A stretch of 64,000 nt of DNA from Desulfomicrobium sp. UBA5193 (GTDB lineage Bacteria; Desulfobacterota; Desulfovibrionia; Desulfovibrionales; Desulfomicrobiaceae), in contig DHWB01000004.1 of the NCBI GenBank assembly GCA_002412965.1, forward strand, positions 372,001 through 436,000, read 5' to 3'. Positions 54,051 through 63,117 of the stretch are shown piece by piece. The position numbers and the translations under genes are program-made. The notes below the pieces were generated by a model. That model was given only the letters and a program-made list of their open reading frames with translations. It was not told where the DNA came from and ran no database searches. The first letter of the stretch is position 1. Each line of letters opens with the position of its first letter.

Positions 54051-55166
54051 TCAGTTGCATGTAGTGAGTACCATCGCCCGTCCCAATGCGGAGGGTGGTG
54101 AAATCCATTCATTCTTCGCGTTTTTGATGCGCAGATGCACTTGCCAGCTGTCCCCGACGTCCGTGGCCCAGGTCTGTACGGCCACCAGGGCGTCAGCCTG
54201 TGTGCCTTCGGCGAACGCCGCCGGGGAAACAAAGATACTCGGCGATGAGGATACGCCGGCAGGACATTCAGGCTTGGGGATCAACTCGCCATTAGCTGCC
54301 AGTCTGGCGTCCTTGAACAACTGACTGTTGGCCGTGTCGGCCAGCACCTGCGGCGCTTGGCCGCGACACACATACAGTCCTTCATCCGGGTCGAAGAACA
54401 CCCGGCCTTCCGTGTCTGCAGTGCAGGCGGTTGCATTGAAGTCTGACAGAGAATGCGCACTGAACTGGAGTTCCCTTACTCCGCGCATGGCGTGGTCGGT
54501 CATGTCCAACTCGGCATGCATTTCATTGAGTTCCGGATGGCCTGGCACGGATACGCGATAGAGAAAGTCCTGAGCCAGATCGGCGCCTGAAAGGGCCACC
54601 ATGCCGGCCAAGTGGCCTGGGCCGGGATTTGGGATATCCGTGCCGGTCATATCCATCATCCAGCCGCCGAAAGTGCCCTGCAGGCGCGAGGACGGCAGTT
54701 CGGGCATATCCCCGGAAGGCACGAATCCTCCGGCTGCGCCCGCCATGGCCGCCGCGCCGGGGACGAGAAGATTCTGAAACTCACTTCCTTCCGACCGTCC
54801 GCCCTGGGTCAGCACAATGGCCTGCAAACGGCCACTGCTTGGTTGCAGCACGTAAATTCCATAGTTCTGCCCCCATGCGTTCTGATCCTGAAATCCGGGG
54901 GGCAGGTATGGCCCAAGCTGCTCCATCGTGATCTGGACGGAGCTGGCCACCGTCGCCGACGTGATCAGGTCCGCATGGTTCTCGCGCACATACGCGGCCG
55001 CCGCGTTCGTGACCTGCGCGAGGTGTGCGGCCACCACGCGCTTTTGCACCTCGTCATATCCCCACTGGGCCAGCTTCCCTAGGGCCGGCAGGAGGATCAA
55101 AAGCACCATGAGCGCGGCAAGGCTTTCGACCAGGGCAAAGCCCGCTTCAGTGTTTCGGCGTGTCAT
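54051..55166 (-). CDS. pilV: PilV minor pilin / adhesin
   Basis: A 371-residue prepilin-like protein. The leader MTRRNTEAG is followed by FALVES (cleavage after Gly9; Glu+5) and a hydrophobic helix (LAALMVLLILLPALGKLAQW). The rest is a large beta-rich domain with cysteines at the end, ending TTCN. This is the R64 PilV type, the tip protein of conjugative thin pili. Its variable C-terminus is not flanked by inverted repeats here, so no shufflon is seen. The start overlaps the pilM stop (ATGA). Confidence 0.88.
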   Translation of the reverse strand: MTRRNTEAGFALVESLAALMVLLILLPALGKLAQWGYDEVQKRVVAAHLAQVTNAAAAYVRENHADLITSATVASSVQITMEQLGPYLPPGFQDQNAWGQNYGIYVLQPSSGRLQAIVLTQGGRSEGSEFQNLLVPGAAAMAGAAGGFVPSGDMPELPSSRLQGTFGGWMMDMTGTDIPNPGPGHLAGMVALSGADLAQDFLYRVSVPGHPELNEMHAELDMTDHAMRGVRELQFSAHSLSDFNATACTADTEGRVFFDPDEGLYVCRGQAPQVLADTANSQLFKDARLAANGELIPKPECPAGVSSSPSIFVSPAAFAEGTQADALVAVQTWATDVGDSWQVHLRIKNAKNEWISPPSALGRAMVLTTCN

Positions 55167-55561
55167 GAAACGACCTCGATGACGCTGATCACATCGCCGG
55201 CGGGAATGAATGACGGGTGCGTGCCGTCCTGCGTGGTGATGGCTGGATTTCCGTGCAGGAGGTTTCTGATCTCCTGCAACTCCAGGGCGGAAGCAGGGCC
55301 AAAGACGTAAAAGCGGTTCCCGTCCATGCGGTTGTCCCACGACCGAATGGCCTGCCAGCCGTCAACCGTGCCCAATTCTTCGATTCTCCCTCCTGAAGCT
55401 GGAGGATCGGTCAGCACAGCATTGTTCGCCGCCGTCCTGAACTGGACAAAGTTCACGGCCACTGCTTCTGCCGAGGCGTTTTCGCGCGCCATGTCTGTAT
55501 CGGGCAGGGCAAGCAGGGCCAGGACGCCAAGGACTGAAAAAAATACGGCGACAATTTTCAC
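55163..55561 (-). CDS. pilM: Type IV pilus biogenesis protein PilM
   Basis: A 132-residue protein of the R64-type PilM family: one N-terminal helix (VAVFFSVLGVLALLALP), then a periplasmic part with DGWQAIRSWDNRMDGNRFYV. Coupled to pilV (4-base overlap) and to the ATPase gene on its other side (4 bases). Confidence 0.8.
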   Translation of the reverse strand: MKIVAVFFSVLGVLALLALPDTDMARENASAEAVAVNFVQFRTAANNAVLTDPPASGGRIEELGTVDGWQAIRSWDNRMDGNRFYVFGPASALELQEIRNLLHGNPAITTQDGTHPSFIPAGDVISVIEVVS

Positions 55562-56493
55562 AGTTCCCCCCTGAAGGCCAGACGGTTCTTCTGCTCCCGT
55601 ATGTCGTCGCCCAAGGCCAGCAGGCTGCCTGAACGGAGCTTGGAGCGGATGGATTTGGCGCCTTCCGTAAACGGGATGAGCAGGAATTCCGAAAGATCCA
55701 CGCCGGTCTTGCCGCCTTGCATGGACATGCGCTGAAACAGGACGGCAGTGAGGGTCTGGGCGAGATTTCGCGCCGCGATGTCCCCGTCAGCCTCTCGGGC
55801 GAAGGTCAGCAGACGGTCCAGGGCCGAGGCGAGATCCAGGCCGTGAATCGTGGCCACGACGAGTTGTCGGTCCGACCCCAAGGCCGCCCGCAGCACCTGC
55901 GCAGCAGCATGCCGAGTGCGGATCTCGCCGATGAAGAGAATGTCCGGGGAAGCATAGCGATGGGCGGAGCGCAGGGCCTGGGCAAGGGCCGTTTCGTCTT
56001 CGAGTTCCGTCTGAAAACAGTACCCGCTGCCGTGAGCCCCATGCAGGGGCATTTCCGCCGGACTTTCGAACGTCACGGCGTGTCCACCGTCCTGGAACAG
56101 CCGGGAGCGAACTAGGGCGCACGCGCTCGTGGTCTTGCCCGACCCCTGGGCACCGCAAAACAGCACGAGCCCCTTGCGGCAATCTTTGACCAGCCAGCGC
56201 GTCACCGGCTGAGGAAGGCCAAGGGATTCAATCTCCGGAACGTTCTGCGGCATCCGACGCAAAAAGAAGGTCGAGCCCGAGAGATCCTCAAGAACCGTGA
56301 CCCTGAAGAATAGCCCTTCCCACTCCAAGCGAAACGATCCCTGGCCTGTAGCTTTCCAGTGGCTGGAAACTTGGTCCCGCAGGGCCAGGTGCTGGTCTGG
56401 ACGACAGGATACGAGCCCATCTTTGGGGCCGCCCCTCAAGAGGGTCAGCCCCGTCGATGTGACCAGCAAATCCGTATAGGGTGCCCGGTCCAT
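55558..56493 (-). CDS. Type II/IV secretion ATPase (PilT-like)
   Basis: A 311-residue secretion ATPase: Walker A GAQGSGKT near 115, Walker B DILFIGEIRTR near 188, His box ATIHGLDLASA near 222. It is shorter than PilQ and lacks the N-terminal domain of assembly ATPases, so it resembles the retraction type (PilT). It is distinct from R64 PilT, which is a lytic transglycosylase, and its presence would give the thin pilus a separate retraction motor. It is the gene after pilS (3 bases between). Confidence 0.85.
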   Translation of the reverse strand: MDRAPYTDLLVTSTGLTLLRGGPKDGLVSCRPDQHLALRDQVSSHWKATGQGSFRLEWEGLFFRVTVLEDLSGSTFFLRRMPQNVPEIESLGLPQPVTRWLVKDCRKGLVLFCGAQGSGKTTSACALVRSRLFQDGGHAVTFESPAEMPLHGAHGSGYCFQTELEDETALAQALRSAHRYASPDILFIGEIRTRHAAAQVLRAALGSDRQLVVATIHGLDLASALDRLLTFAREADGDIAARNLAQTLTAVLFQRMSMQGGKTGVDLSEFLLIPFTEGAKSIRSKLRSGSLLALGDDIREQKNRLAFRGEL

Positions 56494-56496
56494 GTC

Positions 56497-57009
56497 TCAG
56501 TTGGAAACGAATGTTATGGTGTTGCTGTCCGCGCTGGCCTCTGTCGCCGCAGTCAGAAGATTGTCCGCTTCGTCGAGGCTCGTGTCGTTCAAGAGCACAT
56601 CCACCCATGTCCCGGACTGAAACATGGCCAACTTCACCGCCTCGCTCTGGGGCACTTCCTTGATCGTGATCTGAAAATTCTTGGTCGAATCGGACGGTTC
56701 AATCACGATTTCCCCTCCCCAGGCGTTTTGCACCGAGCCGTCACCGCGAATCATCGAGCTGGGAATCGCACCGGCGGTCTTTGCCAGGTCTGTGGTCAGC
56801 CCCGAATAGTCATTTGTGGCGCTGTAAAGCTGACGGACCTGAAGCCGTATGGTCCCGACTTCCTGTTCCGTGCTGGCCAGCTTGCTGCCCGAGAACAGCA
56901 TGAGAATGATGGCCCCGATGGCTCCGATCATGACCAGGTAAAAAAGCAGTGAGCTCATGGACTCGACAAGAACAAAACCAGCCTCACTTTTGCGATTGAT
57001 CCGATTCAT
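56497..57009 (-). CDS. pilS: PilS major pilin of the thin pilus
   Basis: A 170-residue prepilin: short basic leader (NRINRKSEAG), cleavage before FVLVES (Glu+5), hydrophobic helix (LLFYLVMIGAIGAIILMLF), then a globular part with QNAWGGEIVI as in type IVB pilins. The second of two adjacent ATGs is chosen because AGGAGG is six bases away; the first (57012) is only three bases from it. Cleavage needs a prepilin peptidase (PilU), not seen in this window. Confidence 0.88.
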   Translation of the reverse strand: MNRINRKSEAGFVLVESMSSLLFYLVMIGAIGAIILMLFSGSKLASTEQEVGTIRLQVRQLYSATNDYSGLTTDLAKTAGAIPSSMIRGDGSVQNAWGGEIVIEPSDSTKNFQITIKEVPQSEAVKLAMFQSGTWVDVLLNDTSLDEADNLLTAATEASADSNTITFVSN

Positions 57010-57019
57010 CATTTTCCTC

Positions 57020-58078
57020 CTAATAAGGTGTTTGACCCATCTGTTGCTGCAACGACGTTATTGCCAGACCAACTCCCGACAGAATGACCAGAATCCCGAG
57101 AATGCAGACCATATTCACAGCTCGGGCCTGGGCCTGGACACGCTTGATGCCCGAATCCAGCCAGGCCTGAGCGATGGCGTGCAAACGCTCCGAAAACCCC
57201 GGCAGACGCGAATAGACCAGAATATCCTCAACCAGTTCGCGATCCGGGAACTCGTGGCCGGCATTGTCCATGGCGGTGCCCAGATCCTGACCGTGGGCAA
57301 GTCCGCCGTGGATGGCCGAAACCCTTTCACGCAGCCAGGCGGAGGTGGTGGGCCGCTCGATCATCGACGACAGAGCGTGAGAAAGCTGCACGCCGGAGCG
57401 CATGAGCGTCGCCAGGGTATAGAGCCAGATCGACCCGACCAGCAGCCGGTAGAAGGACCAGGGCGGTACCCGGTCCAACCGCGTGCGCACAGGGCCTGTG
57501 AAACTTCCCAGCGTGGAAAGGGCGGTGATCACGGTTACGACCAGAACGCCGAAGAATATCAGTCCGTAGCAGGAATCCACGAATTTTGAGACCGCATGGA
57601 GGGTCTGGGCTGCCGGCGACCAGTTCGCGGGATTCGACAGTTTTGCCAGTTGAGGCATGACGTAGCGGGACAGGACAACCAGAAGGACCAGGAACAGGAC
57701 GAACAGCACTGCCGGATACGCAAGGGCTTCGCTGATGCTCGACGTGATCTTGCGCCGCGCCCGCAGCAGATCGGAGCAGCGGCCCAGGGCGTCGGGCAGG
57801 GATCCAGCCTGCAATCCGGAGCTGATGAGCATGGCCTCTTCTCCGGGAATGAAGGGACTCAAGGCTTGGTCCAGGGAATGCCCGGAGTTCAGCCCCGCCG
57901 TGACCTCGCGGAAGACAAAGCGCAGCGGATGCCTGCGACGTTCGTACCTGCCAAGAGTCACTGCCAGACTTTCGAGCAACGACACGCCGTTGCTCGTCAG
58001 CGCTGACAGTCGGTCATAAACGGCTTCTCGCTGGCCGGAATCCAGAAACAAACGGGCGCGCAGCTGATTGCGGGTCAT
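57020..58078 (-). CDS. pilR: PilR inner-membrane platform protein
   Basis: A 352-residue type II secretion F-domain protein: DRLSALTSNGVSLLESLAV (repeat 1), GLQAGSLPDALGRCSDLLRAR, membrane helices AVLFVLFLVLLVVLSRYV and GLIFFGVLVVTVITAL, and a C-terminal helix. It forms the membrane platform with the PilQ ATPase. It overlaps pilQ by four bases. Confidence 0.9.
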   Translation of the reverse strand: MTRNQLRARLFLDSGQREAVYDRLSALTSNGVSLLESLAVTLGRYERRRHPLRFVFREVTAGLNSGHSLDQALSPFIPGEEAMLISSGLQAGSLPDALGRCSDLLRARRKITSSISEALAYPAVLFVLFLVLLVVLSRYVMPQLAKLSNPANWSPAAQTLHAVSKFVDSCYGLIFFGVLVVTVITALSTLGSFTGPVRTRLDRVPPWSFYRLLVGSIWLYTLATLMRSGVQLSHALSSMIERPTTSAWLRERVSAIHGGLAHGQDLGTAMDNAGHEFPDRELVEDILVYSRLPGFSERLHAIAQAWLDSGIKRVQAQARAVNMVCILGILVILSGVGLAITSLQQQMGQTPY

Positions 58079-59661
58079 TTCATGCTCCCGCTGGCCAGCT
58101 GATCCAGTTCGTTGCCAGTCAGGAGGTCATCTTCGATGGCCTGCGCGAAATTGAGCGGCACACCAAGACGCTGTTCCGTGATCCGGGGATCAGCCACTCC
58201 CTCCTCGATGCGGCTGACGGCGTGTTCGACAAAGGACAGACCGTTCTGTTCATGTCGCCAATGCCTGATGGCCGCCTCGATCTCGCCATGGCGCAAATGT
58301 GATAGAATCGTCCGGTCTGTGGCGATCACTTCCGCGACCACCGCAAGTCCGCTGAATCCCTGCGAATTGCAGGCGGTGCATCCTTCACCGCGCACGCAGA
58401 CCTGGGCCATCCTGGCAGGATCCACGGTCCGGAACACCCGCGCCGCCACGTGCCTGGGGAGCCGCGAATTCCGAAATGCATCATCCTCCCGTCGCCGCAT
58501 GATTTCCTGGAACGGAATCTTGCAGGAAGGGCACAAGAGCGGAATCAGACGTTGATGGAGAAGCCCGGCAAGCACGGTATGATCACACAGGTACTCCGCT
58601 GGGGCCGGGCAACGTGCCGAATTGAGCAGAGAGAGCATGCGTTGGACGATCCCTATGGCGCTGTTGGCGTGGATGGTGGTCCAGACGCCATGACCGGTCT
58701 GAGCCGCGTCCACGGCCGCCATGGCCGCCTCGGGGTAGCGGATCTCGCCGAGCATGAGCGTGTCCGGGTCGGAACGCATGGCTCCGGCGATGGCCCGCCG
58801 GTACTCCGTGCCCCTGTCCAGATCTCCGTCAGTGAGAACTCTGACCTGCTTGACACCCTCAAGAGGGAATTCGGGCGGGTCTTCGATGGAGAGGAATGAT
58901 TTCTCCGGATTGTCCAGGGCCATGCACTCCATGATGTGCTTCAGTGCTGTGGATTTACCGGATCCTGTCGGCCCGGAGAGCAGTGTGAGTCCGGAACGCT
59001 GGGTCAGAAATTCAAGGCGCGCGACGTGCCTGGCCGAATACCCCAAGGCCGTCAGGCGGGAGGACAAAGCCCCCTTGGCATGGGTGGAATCGTACAACAA
59101 TCGCATTGCCAGAAAGGTTCCGATACCCTGGTCGCTGATCGCGCATTCCAGAGGCTCCGTGTGCAGACGGATCGAGTGCAGCCCGGGGGGGAGGTAGTTG
59201 CGACTGATGATGCGCCCGTCCTGGCGTTTGCCGGGACTGTACTGCGCCTCGGCACTGGCGCTCATGGTCTGGTAGATGCACCGGATGAGGGCGCGGCCTT
59301 CATCACCCATCAGCACCCGGTGCCGCTGGACCATGGTCAGGATGCGCAGATCGACGGAGACAAAGGGACCATGGTCCTCGACATGAATGTCCGAGGCTCC
59401 TAGGGCATGGGCGGTGCGGATCAGTTCCACCGCAAGGGCCTGCACATCGCTTTCCGTGCGCGCCTGGCCACGGGCCACGCGCAATTTCTGAAACTGTGCA
59501 GGATTGACGATTTTTTGCTCGCTGATGCCGCGCCGGGAGCAGTACGACAGAAACGAAAGCAGCTCAGGGGTGCGTCGCACCTCCTCGGAGACATGGACAA
59601 TGCCCTCGCAGACCATGACGTGACCGTTCAGGGATGCGGGCAGCGGGGGAGACGATTGCAT
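58075..59661 (-). CDS. pilQ: PilQ assembly ATPase
   Basis: A 528-residue hexameric ATPase of the thin pilus. N-terminal domain, then SDIHVEDHGPFVSVDLRI near 95, Walker A GPTGSGKS near 232, Asp box DPDTLMLGEIRYPEA near 295, His box TTIHANSAIGIVQRML. A four-cysteine zinc site is near 375 (CPSC) and 420 (CTAC). The start at 59661 is chosen for GAGGT upstream; the frame extends 20 codons further without a ribosome site. Confidence 0.9.
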   Translation of the reverse strand: MQSSPPLPASLNGHVMVCEGIVHVSEEVRRTPELLSFLSYCSRRGISEQKIVNPAQFQKLRVARGQARTESDVQALAVELIRTAHALGASDIHVEDHGPFVSVDLRILTMVQRHRVLMGDEGRALIRCIYQTMSASAEAQYSPGKRQDGRIISRNYLPPGLHSIRLHTEPLECAISDQGIGTFLAMRLLYDSTHAKGALSSRLTALGYSARHVARLEFLTQRSGLTLLSGPTGSGKSTALKHIMECMALDNPEKSFLSIEDPPEFPLEGVKQVRVLTDGDLDRGTEYRRAIAGAMRSDPDTLMLGEIRYPEAAMAAVDAAQTGHGVWTTIHANSAIGIVQRMLSLLNSARCPAPAEYLCDHTVLAGLLHQRLIPLLCPSCKIPFQEIMRRREDDAFRNSRLPRHVAARVFRTVDPARMAQVCVRGEGCTACNSQGFSGLAVVAEVIATDRTILSHLRHGEIEAAIRHWRHEQNGLSFVEHAVSRIEEGVADPRITEQRLGVPLNFAQAIEDDLLTGNELDQLASGSMK

Positions 59662-59671
59662 ATTCACCTCA

Positions 59672-60433
59672 TCACTTGAAACCGAGTGTTCTCTTTTGCG
59701 GGCCGGTCCCGATAACCACACCGTCGCCCGAAATGCCCATCACAGGCGCTCCTTCCACCAGATCGCCCAGCCGCACGGTCTGCTGACCTGTGCCCGGCTG
59801 ATCGATCACCGCCTGAAGATCATTCCCGCGACCGTAAATGGACACCACCCGGGGCGGAACGCGAGGGGGCTTAGGACGGACAAGTGCCGGCTCAGGCTCG
59901 ATTACCGGAGAGAACGTGGCAAATTGCAGATCCCGCAACTCCTGATCCTGGCGTGCTATCTCCACCTGCAGCTTCTTGCGCTCCAGTTCCGTGCGTAGCC
60001 GGGAAAATTCATGGATGACTCCAGGCTCCGAGATCTCCCCGGCCTGGATAAGCTGGATGGCATCGGGCGCAGAATTTTGCCCGGACAAGGCAATGTCAGC
60101 GGGAGTTGTCGCATTTCCATCAAGAGCTTCCTGTTCAGTCTGCGCTGCCAAGGATGTGGAAACAGGCACCCGTATCGGAACAGGCTGCTGCGGATGGCTG
60201 GCTGGAGGATCGGCCATGGCCGGATTCGCTGGGGCCGTGTCGTTTGTTTCCGTCGAAGCCGAAGACTTCTTCAGGACGGACTCGGGAACAAGAGTGACGA
60301 CGGGCCTTGGCGAAGATCTGGCCTTCACCGTCCAGGCCCACCATCCGGCGCCGGTGCACGCCACAAGAAACAGGATCGTGAGACCGGCGATAAGTCCCCG
60401 GTTGCCGCTACGAATCTTTCCGGACTCTGGCAT
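59672..60433 (-). CDS. pilP: PilP pilus biogenesis protein
   Basis: A 253-residue bitopic protein. N-terminal membrane helix (LIAGLTILFLVACTGAGWWAW), then a Pro/Ala-rich stretch, a short coiled coil (RLRTELERKKLQVEIARQDQ), and the conserved C-terminal domain (VVSIYGRGNDLQAVI). R64-type PilP. It overlaps pilO by 26 bases. Confidence 0.85.
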   Translation of the reverse strand: MPESGKIRSGNRGLIAGLTILFLVACTGAGWWAWTVKARSSPRPVVTLVPESVLKKSSASTETNDTAPANPAMADPPASHPQQPVPIRVPVSTSLAAQTEQEALDGNATTPADIALSGQNSAPDAIQLIQAGEISEPGVIHEFSRLRTELERKKLQVEIARQDQELRDLQFATFSPVIEPEPALVRPKPPRVPPRVVSIYGRGNDLQAVIDQPGTGQQTVRLGDLVEGAPVMGISGDGVVIGTGPQKRTLGFK

Positions 60434-61628
60434 AAACGCTTCCTTCCAAAGTTAAGGTTGATTTGTAGAGCACCCGGGTCACTGTCATCCCGGGAACCTG
60501 ACGCAGGAGCGCCGGTAGATCCGCTCCCAGGACCGACGGCGAGAGATCGGACAGACGCCACTTTCCGGCCGCCCAGGTCGCGGTCAGCTGCACATCGGAA
60601 ACTTTTTTGGTCATGGGTGCGTCGAATTTCAGATGCCCTTTTGCTCCGAGACGGCGAGTGAGCTCGAAAAAACACTTCGAGGCGTGTTCGATGGAGGCCA
60701 GTTCAAGCTCCTCTGTGGGGTTTGGCATGGCCAAGGGAACACGTGTCCTGCACTGCGTAGGGTTGGTGGACTCTATGCTTGCTCCGTCGGGTAAGGACGA
60801 AAAGGACGCGCCTGGTTGGTATTGATAGGTGGACTTCACGCCGGCCGAGGTCCATTCGGTCTCCGTCAGCTCCCATCCACGGACGAATGTCGGTTGTGCC
60901 TGAATGAACTTCAGGCTTGCTTCGGCCGTGAACCAGGCGGAGTGCACTCTCTTCCAGGGAGTAGGGAACTGACGGTCCGGATCGGAGGACAGCGCCTTGG
61001 TGTTGAAGATGCGGCTTCGCGCCGACTCAAGCGATATTTGACGGGCAATTTCTTCCTGCTTGTCGAAATACAGCCAGATGGCGGCAGCAACAGCAGCCGA
61101 TGCGAGCAGCATGGGCAGGGCCAATGGCGGCAGCCCCTGGCCTCCATGCAGCGGCACTACCTTGGCACCGCTTGATATGAGCGGCAGCAGGTGCGCGTGG
61201 CTCTCGGCCACAGTTTCAAAACTTACTTCAACGTCCCAGTTCAGAAGCGCTCGCAGATCCGTCAGATGCCGGTTAGCTTCCTTGCTCGACGAAGACACGT
61301 AATCTCCCTCGGCCACAATGGCACCGCCACTCACGGCGCAGACCCACCAGCTGCCTTCCTCCAGCAGAAAATGCCCGATCCACGTGCCTGGAACGCTGCC
61401 GGCCACTGCGGCCGCGAGCGACATGACCCGGGGCAGCTTGCCCTGCCACTGGCCCAGACCGAACTGACTCCTTCGCAAGGCCACCATGCTGAAATCCGAG
61501 CTCTCGATGGACTGCGCCGTGGCACGGGCTTCGACCAAACCTTTTCGCATGGTCGTTCCCGGCGCGGAAAACATCTGCCACCACAACCCAACGGCGAATT
61601 GACGAGATCCGATTTTCACGATCCGCAT
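60408..61628 (-). CDS. pilO: PilO type 4b pilus protein
   Basis: A 406-residue protein with a cytoplasmic N-terminal half (FAVGLWWQMFSAPG, then GHFLLEEGSWWVCAV) and one membrane helix near 188-206 (LPMLLASAAVAAAIWLYF), then a periplasmic part. Matches PilO2 of thin-pilus operons in order and length. Confidence 0.85.
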   Translation of the reverse strand: MRIVKIGSRQFAVGLWWQMFSAPGTTMRKGLVEARATAQSIESSDFSMVALRRSQFGLGQWQGKLPRVMSLAAAVAGSVPGTWIGHFLLEEGSWWVCAVSGGAIVAEGDYVSSSSKEANRHLTDLRALLNWDVEVSFETVAESHAHLLPLISSGAKVVPLHGGQGLPPLALPMLLASAAVAAAIWLYFDKQEEIARQISLESARSRIFNTKALSSDPDRQFPTPWKRVHSAWFTAEASLKFIQAQPTFVRGWELTETEWTSAGVKSTYQYQPGASFSSLPDGASIESTNPTQCRTRVPLAMPNPTEELELASIEHASKCFFELTRRLGAKGHLKFDAPMTKKVSDVQLTATWAAGKWRLSDLSPSVLGADLPALLRQVPGMTVTRVLYKSTLTLEGSVYARVRKDS

Positions 61629-61629
61629 C

Positions 61630-63114
61630 TCAACTCCCCACGCTTTCCACTTCCAGGGTCAACACAAGAAGTGTCTTGGTGGTCTGGGAACTCACGCCAA
61701 AGTTCAAAAGACCCAAACCTCGCGACTGTGAACGGCGGGATTTTTCAAATCCCGCGAGCACCAGCGTCTGGCCCATGAGCATGTTCACACGCTGGCTGAA
61801 ACTGCGCGTGCTGACCTTGGGTAGTTGGATTTTTGCCGTGCCGGATTCGAACTCATCGAGCCTTTCCAATGACGAGAGCGAGATGTTGCATTCCAGGATC
61901 ACCCGGCGCTGGTCCAGGATGTGTGGCAGGATGGTCATGGCGAAGCCTGTGGATTCTCTGCCTGGAACCATGGACGTGACCTGGTTGTCGTTTGATGTTT
62001 CCGTGGAAATTGAGGCCAGATAGGTGTCCGTATCCATGACCTGCAGAGGGAGCGGTTGGCCGCTGGTGGTTACGCCGGTGCCCGAGGTCAACAGCGTGGT
62101 TTTGCCGACACTCTGCAAGGCCTTAAGCATGGCCGAAGATCCGACGAGCTTGGTATCAAGCACCGTGGCCGTGACCGACCCCGCGCCAAGCAGCGTCGCG
62201 TGAGCGGAATCAAGTACCGACGAGATGCCCAGATGCCCGTCTGAGAACGCAGCCTGGAGGTTGAGGCCCGCTTCCGCCTTGTCATCCACGTCCAGCGTGT
62301 AGACCTTGACCGTCAGGGCGACCTGCCTGGATAGCTTGGCGTTGCACGTTTCGATGTATGAGCTGATTCGGCGCAGGGCTGCAGCCGTGTCCGTCACCGT
62401 GAGCGTCCCTGCGGCGATATTGACCACCATTCGGCCAGCCGGTGACAGTAGCTCCTTCACACCTTTTTCGGCGTCCGCCCAGGCATCGGCCTGGTACTTG
62501 GTCTGACTGGCCTGGGATGTGGTTAGCTCGGAATTTTCTCCGCTGACAGGCGACCCCAAACCCTGACCGGATGCGGATCCGGAAGCTGCGTCGGCACTGC
62601 GATTGTTGATTCCCGCTTCGTAGCGCACCGCTCCCGGGGCCGTGGTCAATGTGAAGGTACGTGTCCTGAAGTACGAAAAAATCACTTCGGACGATTCATA
62701 GTCCCAGTCTGTGCCTGACCTGGAGGCCAGAAGATCCAGCAGGCCCTGAAATGTTCCGGTGTACGCGGTGGTTATGAGAGCATCATTACTTGGAGCCATT
62801 TCCCCGGACATATCTCTATCCTGCTCGACCCGAACCCGAAGCCCCATGATCGACCCGGCCTTTGATGCGAGCTCGGCAAGAGTTCCCGACGATCTTAAGG
62901 TCACGCTGTCCGAGAATATCGCAGGCAGACGCTTTTCATTCCTCGGGACAACCTGGGCGCCAAGATATTGGCCGGGGACTACGCTGACGGTGCGCGACGA
63001 CGACAAAGCATCCATCTGCCGAGCGCGGGCCTCGATCTCGGCATCAGGGCGACCCATCTTCGACGGAGCACAGGCCGCGAGCACAATAAGCAGGAAAGCC
63101 AAGCATACGCGCAT
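61630..63114 (-). CDS. pilN: PilN secretin lipoprotein
   Basis: A 494-residue outer-membrane secretin. Lipoprotein signal LLIVLAAC (Cys15), N domains, and a C-terminal secretin barrel (SGQPLPLQVMDTDTYLASIS near 350 and QRVNMLMGQTLVLAGFEKSR near 452). It forms the outer-membrane pore for the thin pilus. Confidence 0.9.
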   Translation of the reverse strand: MRVCLAFLLIVLAACAPSKMGRPDAEIEARARQMDALSSSRTVSVVPGQYLGAQVVPRNEKRLPAIFSDSVTLRSSGTLAELASKAGSIMGLRVRVEQDRDMSGEMAPSNDALITTAYTGTFQGLLDLLASRSGTDWDYESSEVIFSYFRTRTFTLTTAPGAVRYEAGINNRSADAASGSASGQGLGSPVSGENSELTTSQASQTKYQADAWADAEKGVKELLSPAGRMVVNIAAGTLTVTDTAAALRRISSYIETCNAKLSRQVALTVKVYTLDVDDKAEAGLNLQAAFSDGHLGISSVLDSAHATLLGAGSVTATVLDTKLVGSSAMLKALQSVGKTTLLTSGTGVTTSGQPLPLQVMDTDTYLASISTETSNDNQVTSMVPGRESTGFAMTILPHILDQRRVILECNISLSSLERLDEFESGTAKIQLPKVSTRSFSQRVNMLMGQTLVLAGFEKSRRSQSRGLGLLNFGVSSQTTKTLLVLTLEVESVGS

Positions 63115-63117
63115 GCC

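Noticed and set aside
54051..55166. Shufflon (inverted recombination repeats) at the 3' end of pilV
   Set aside because: No repeated inverted motif is visible around the end of pilV or the tail-collar gene, and no recombinase gene is adjacent.
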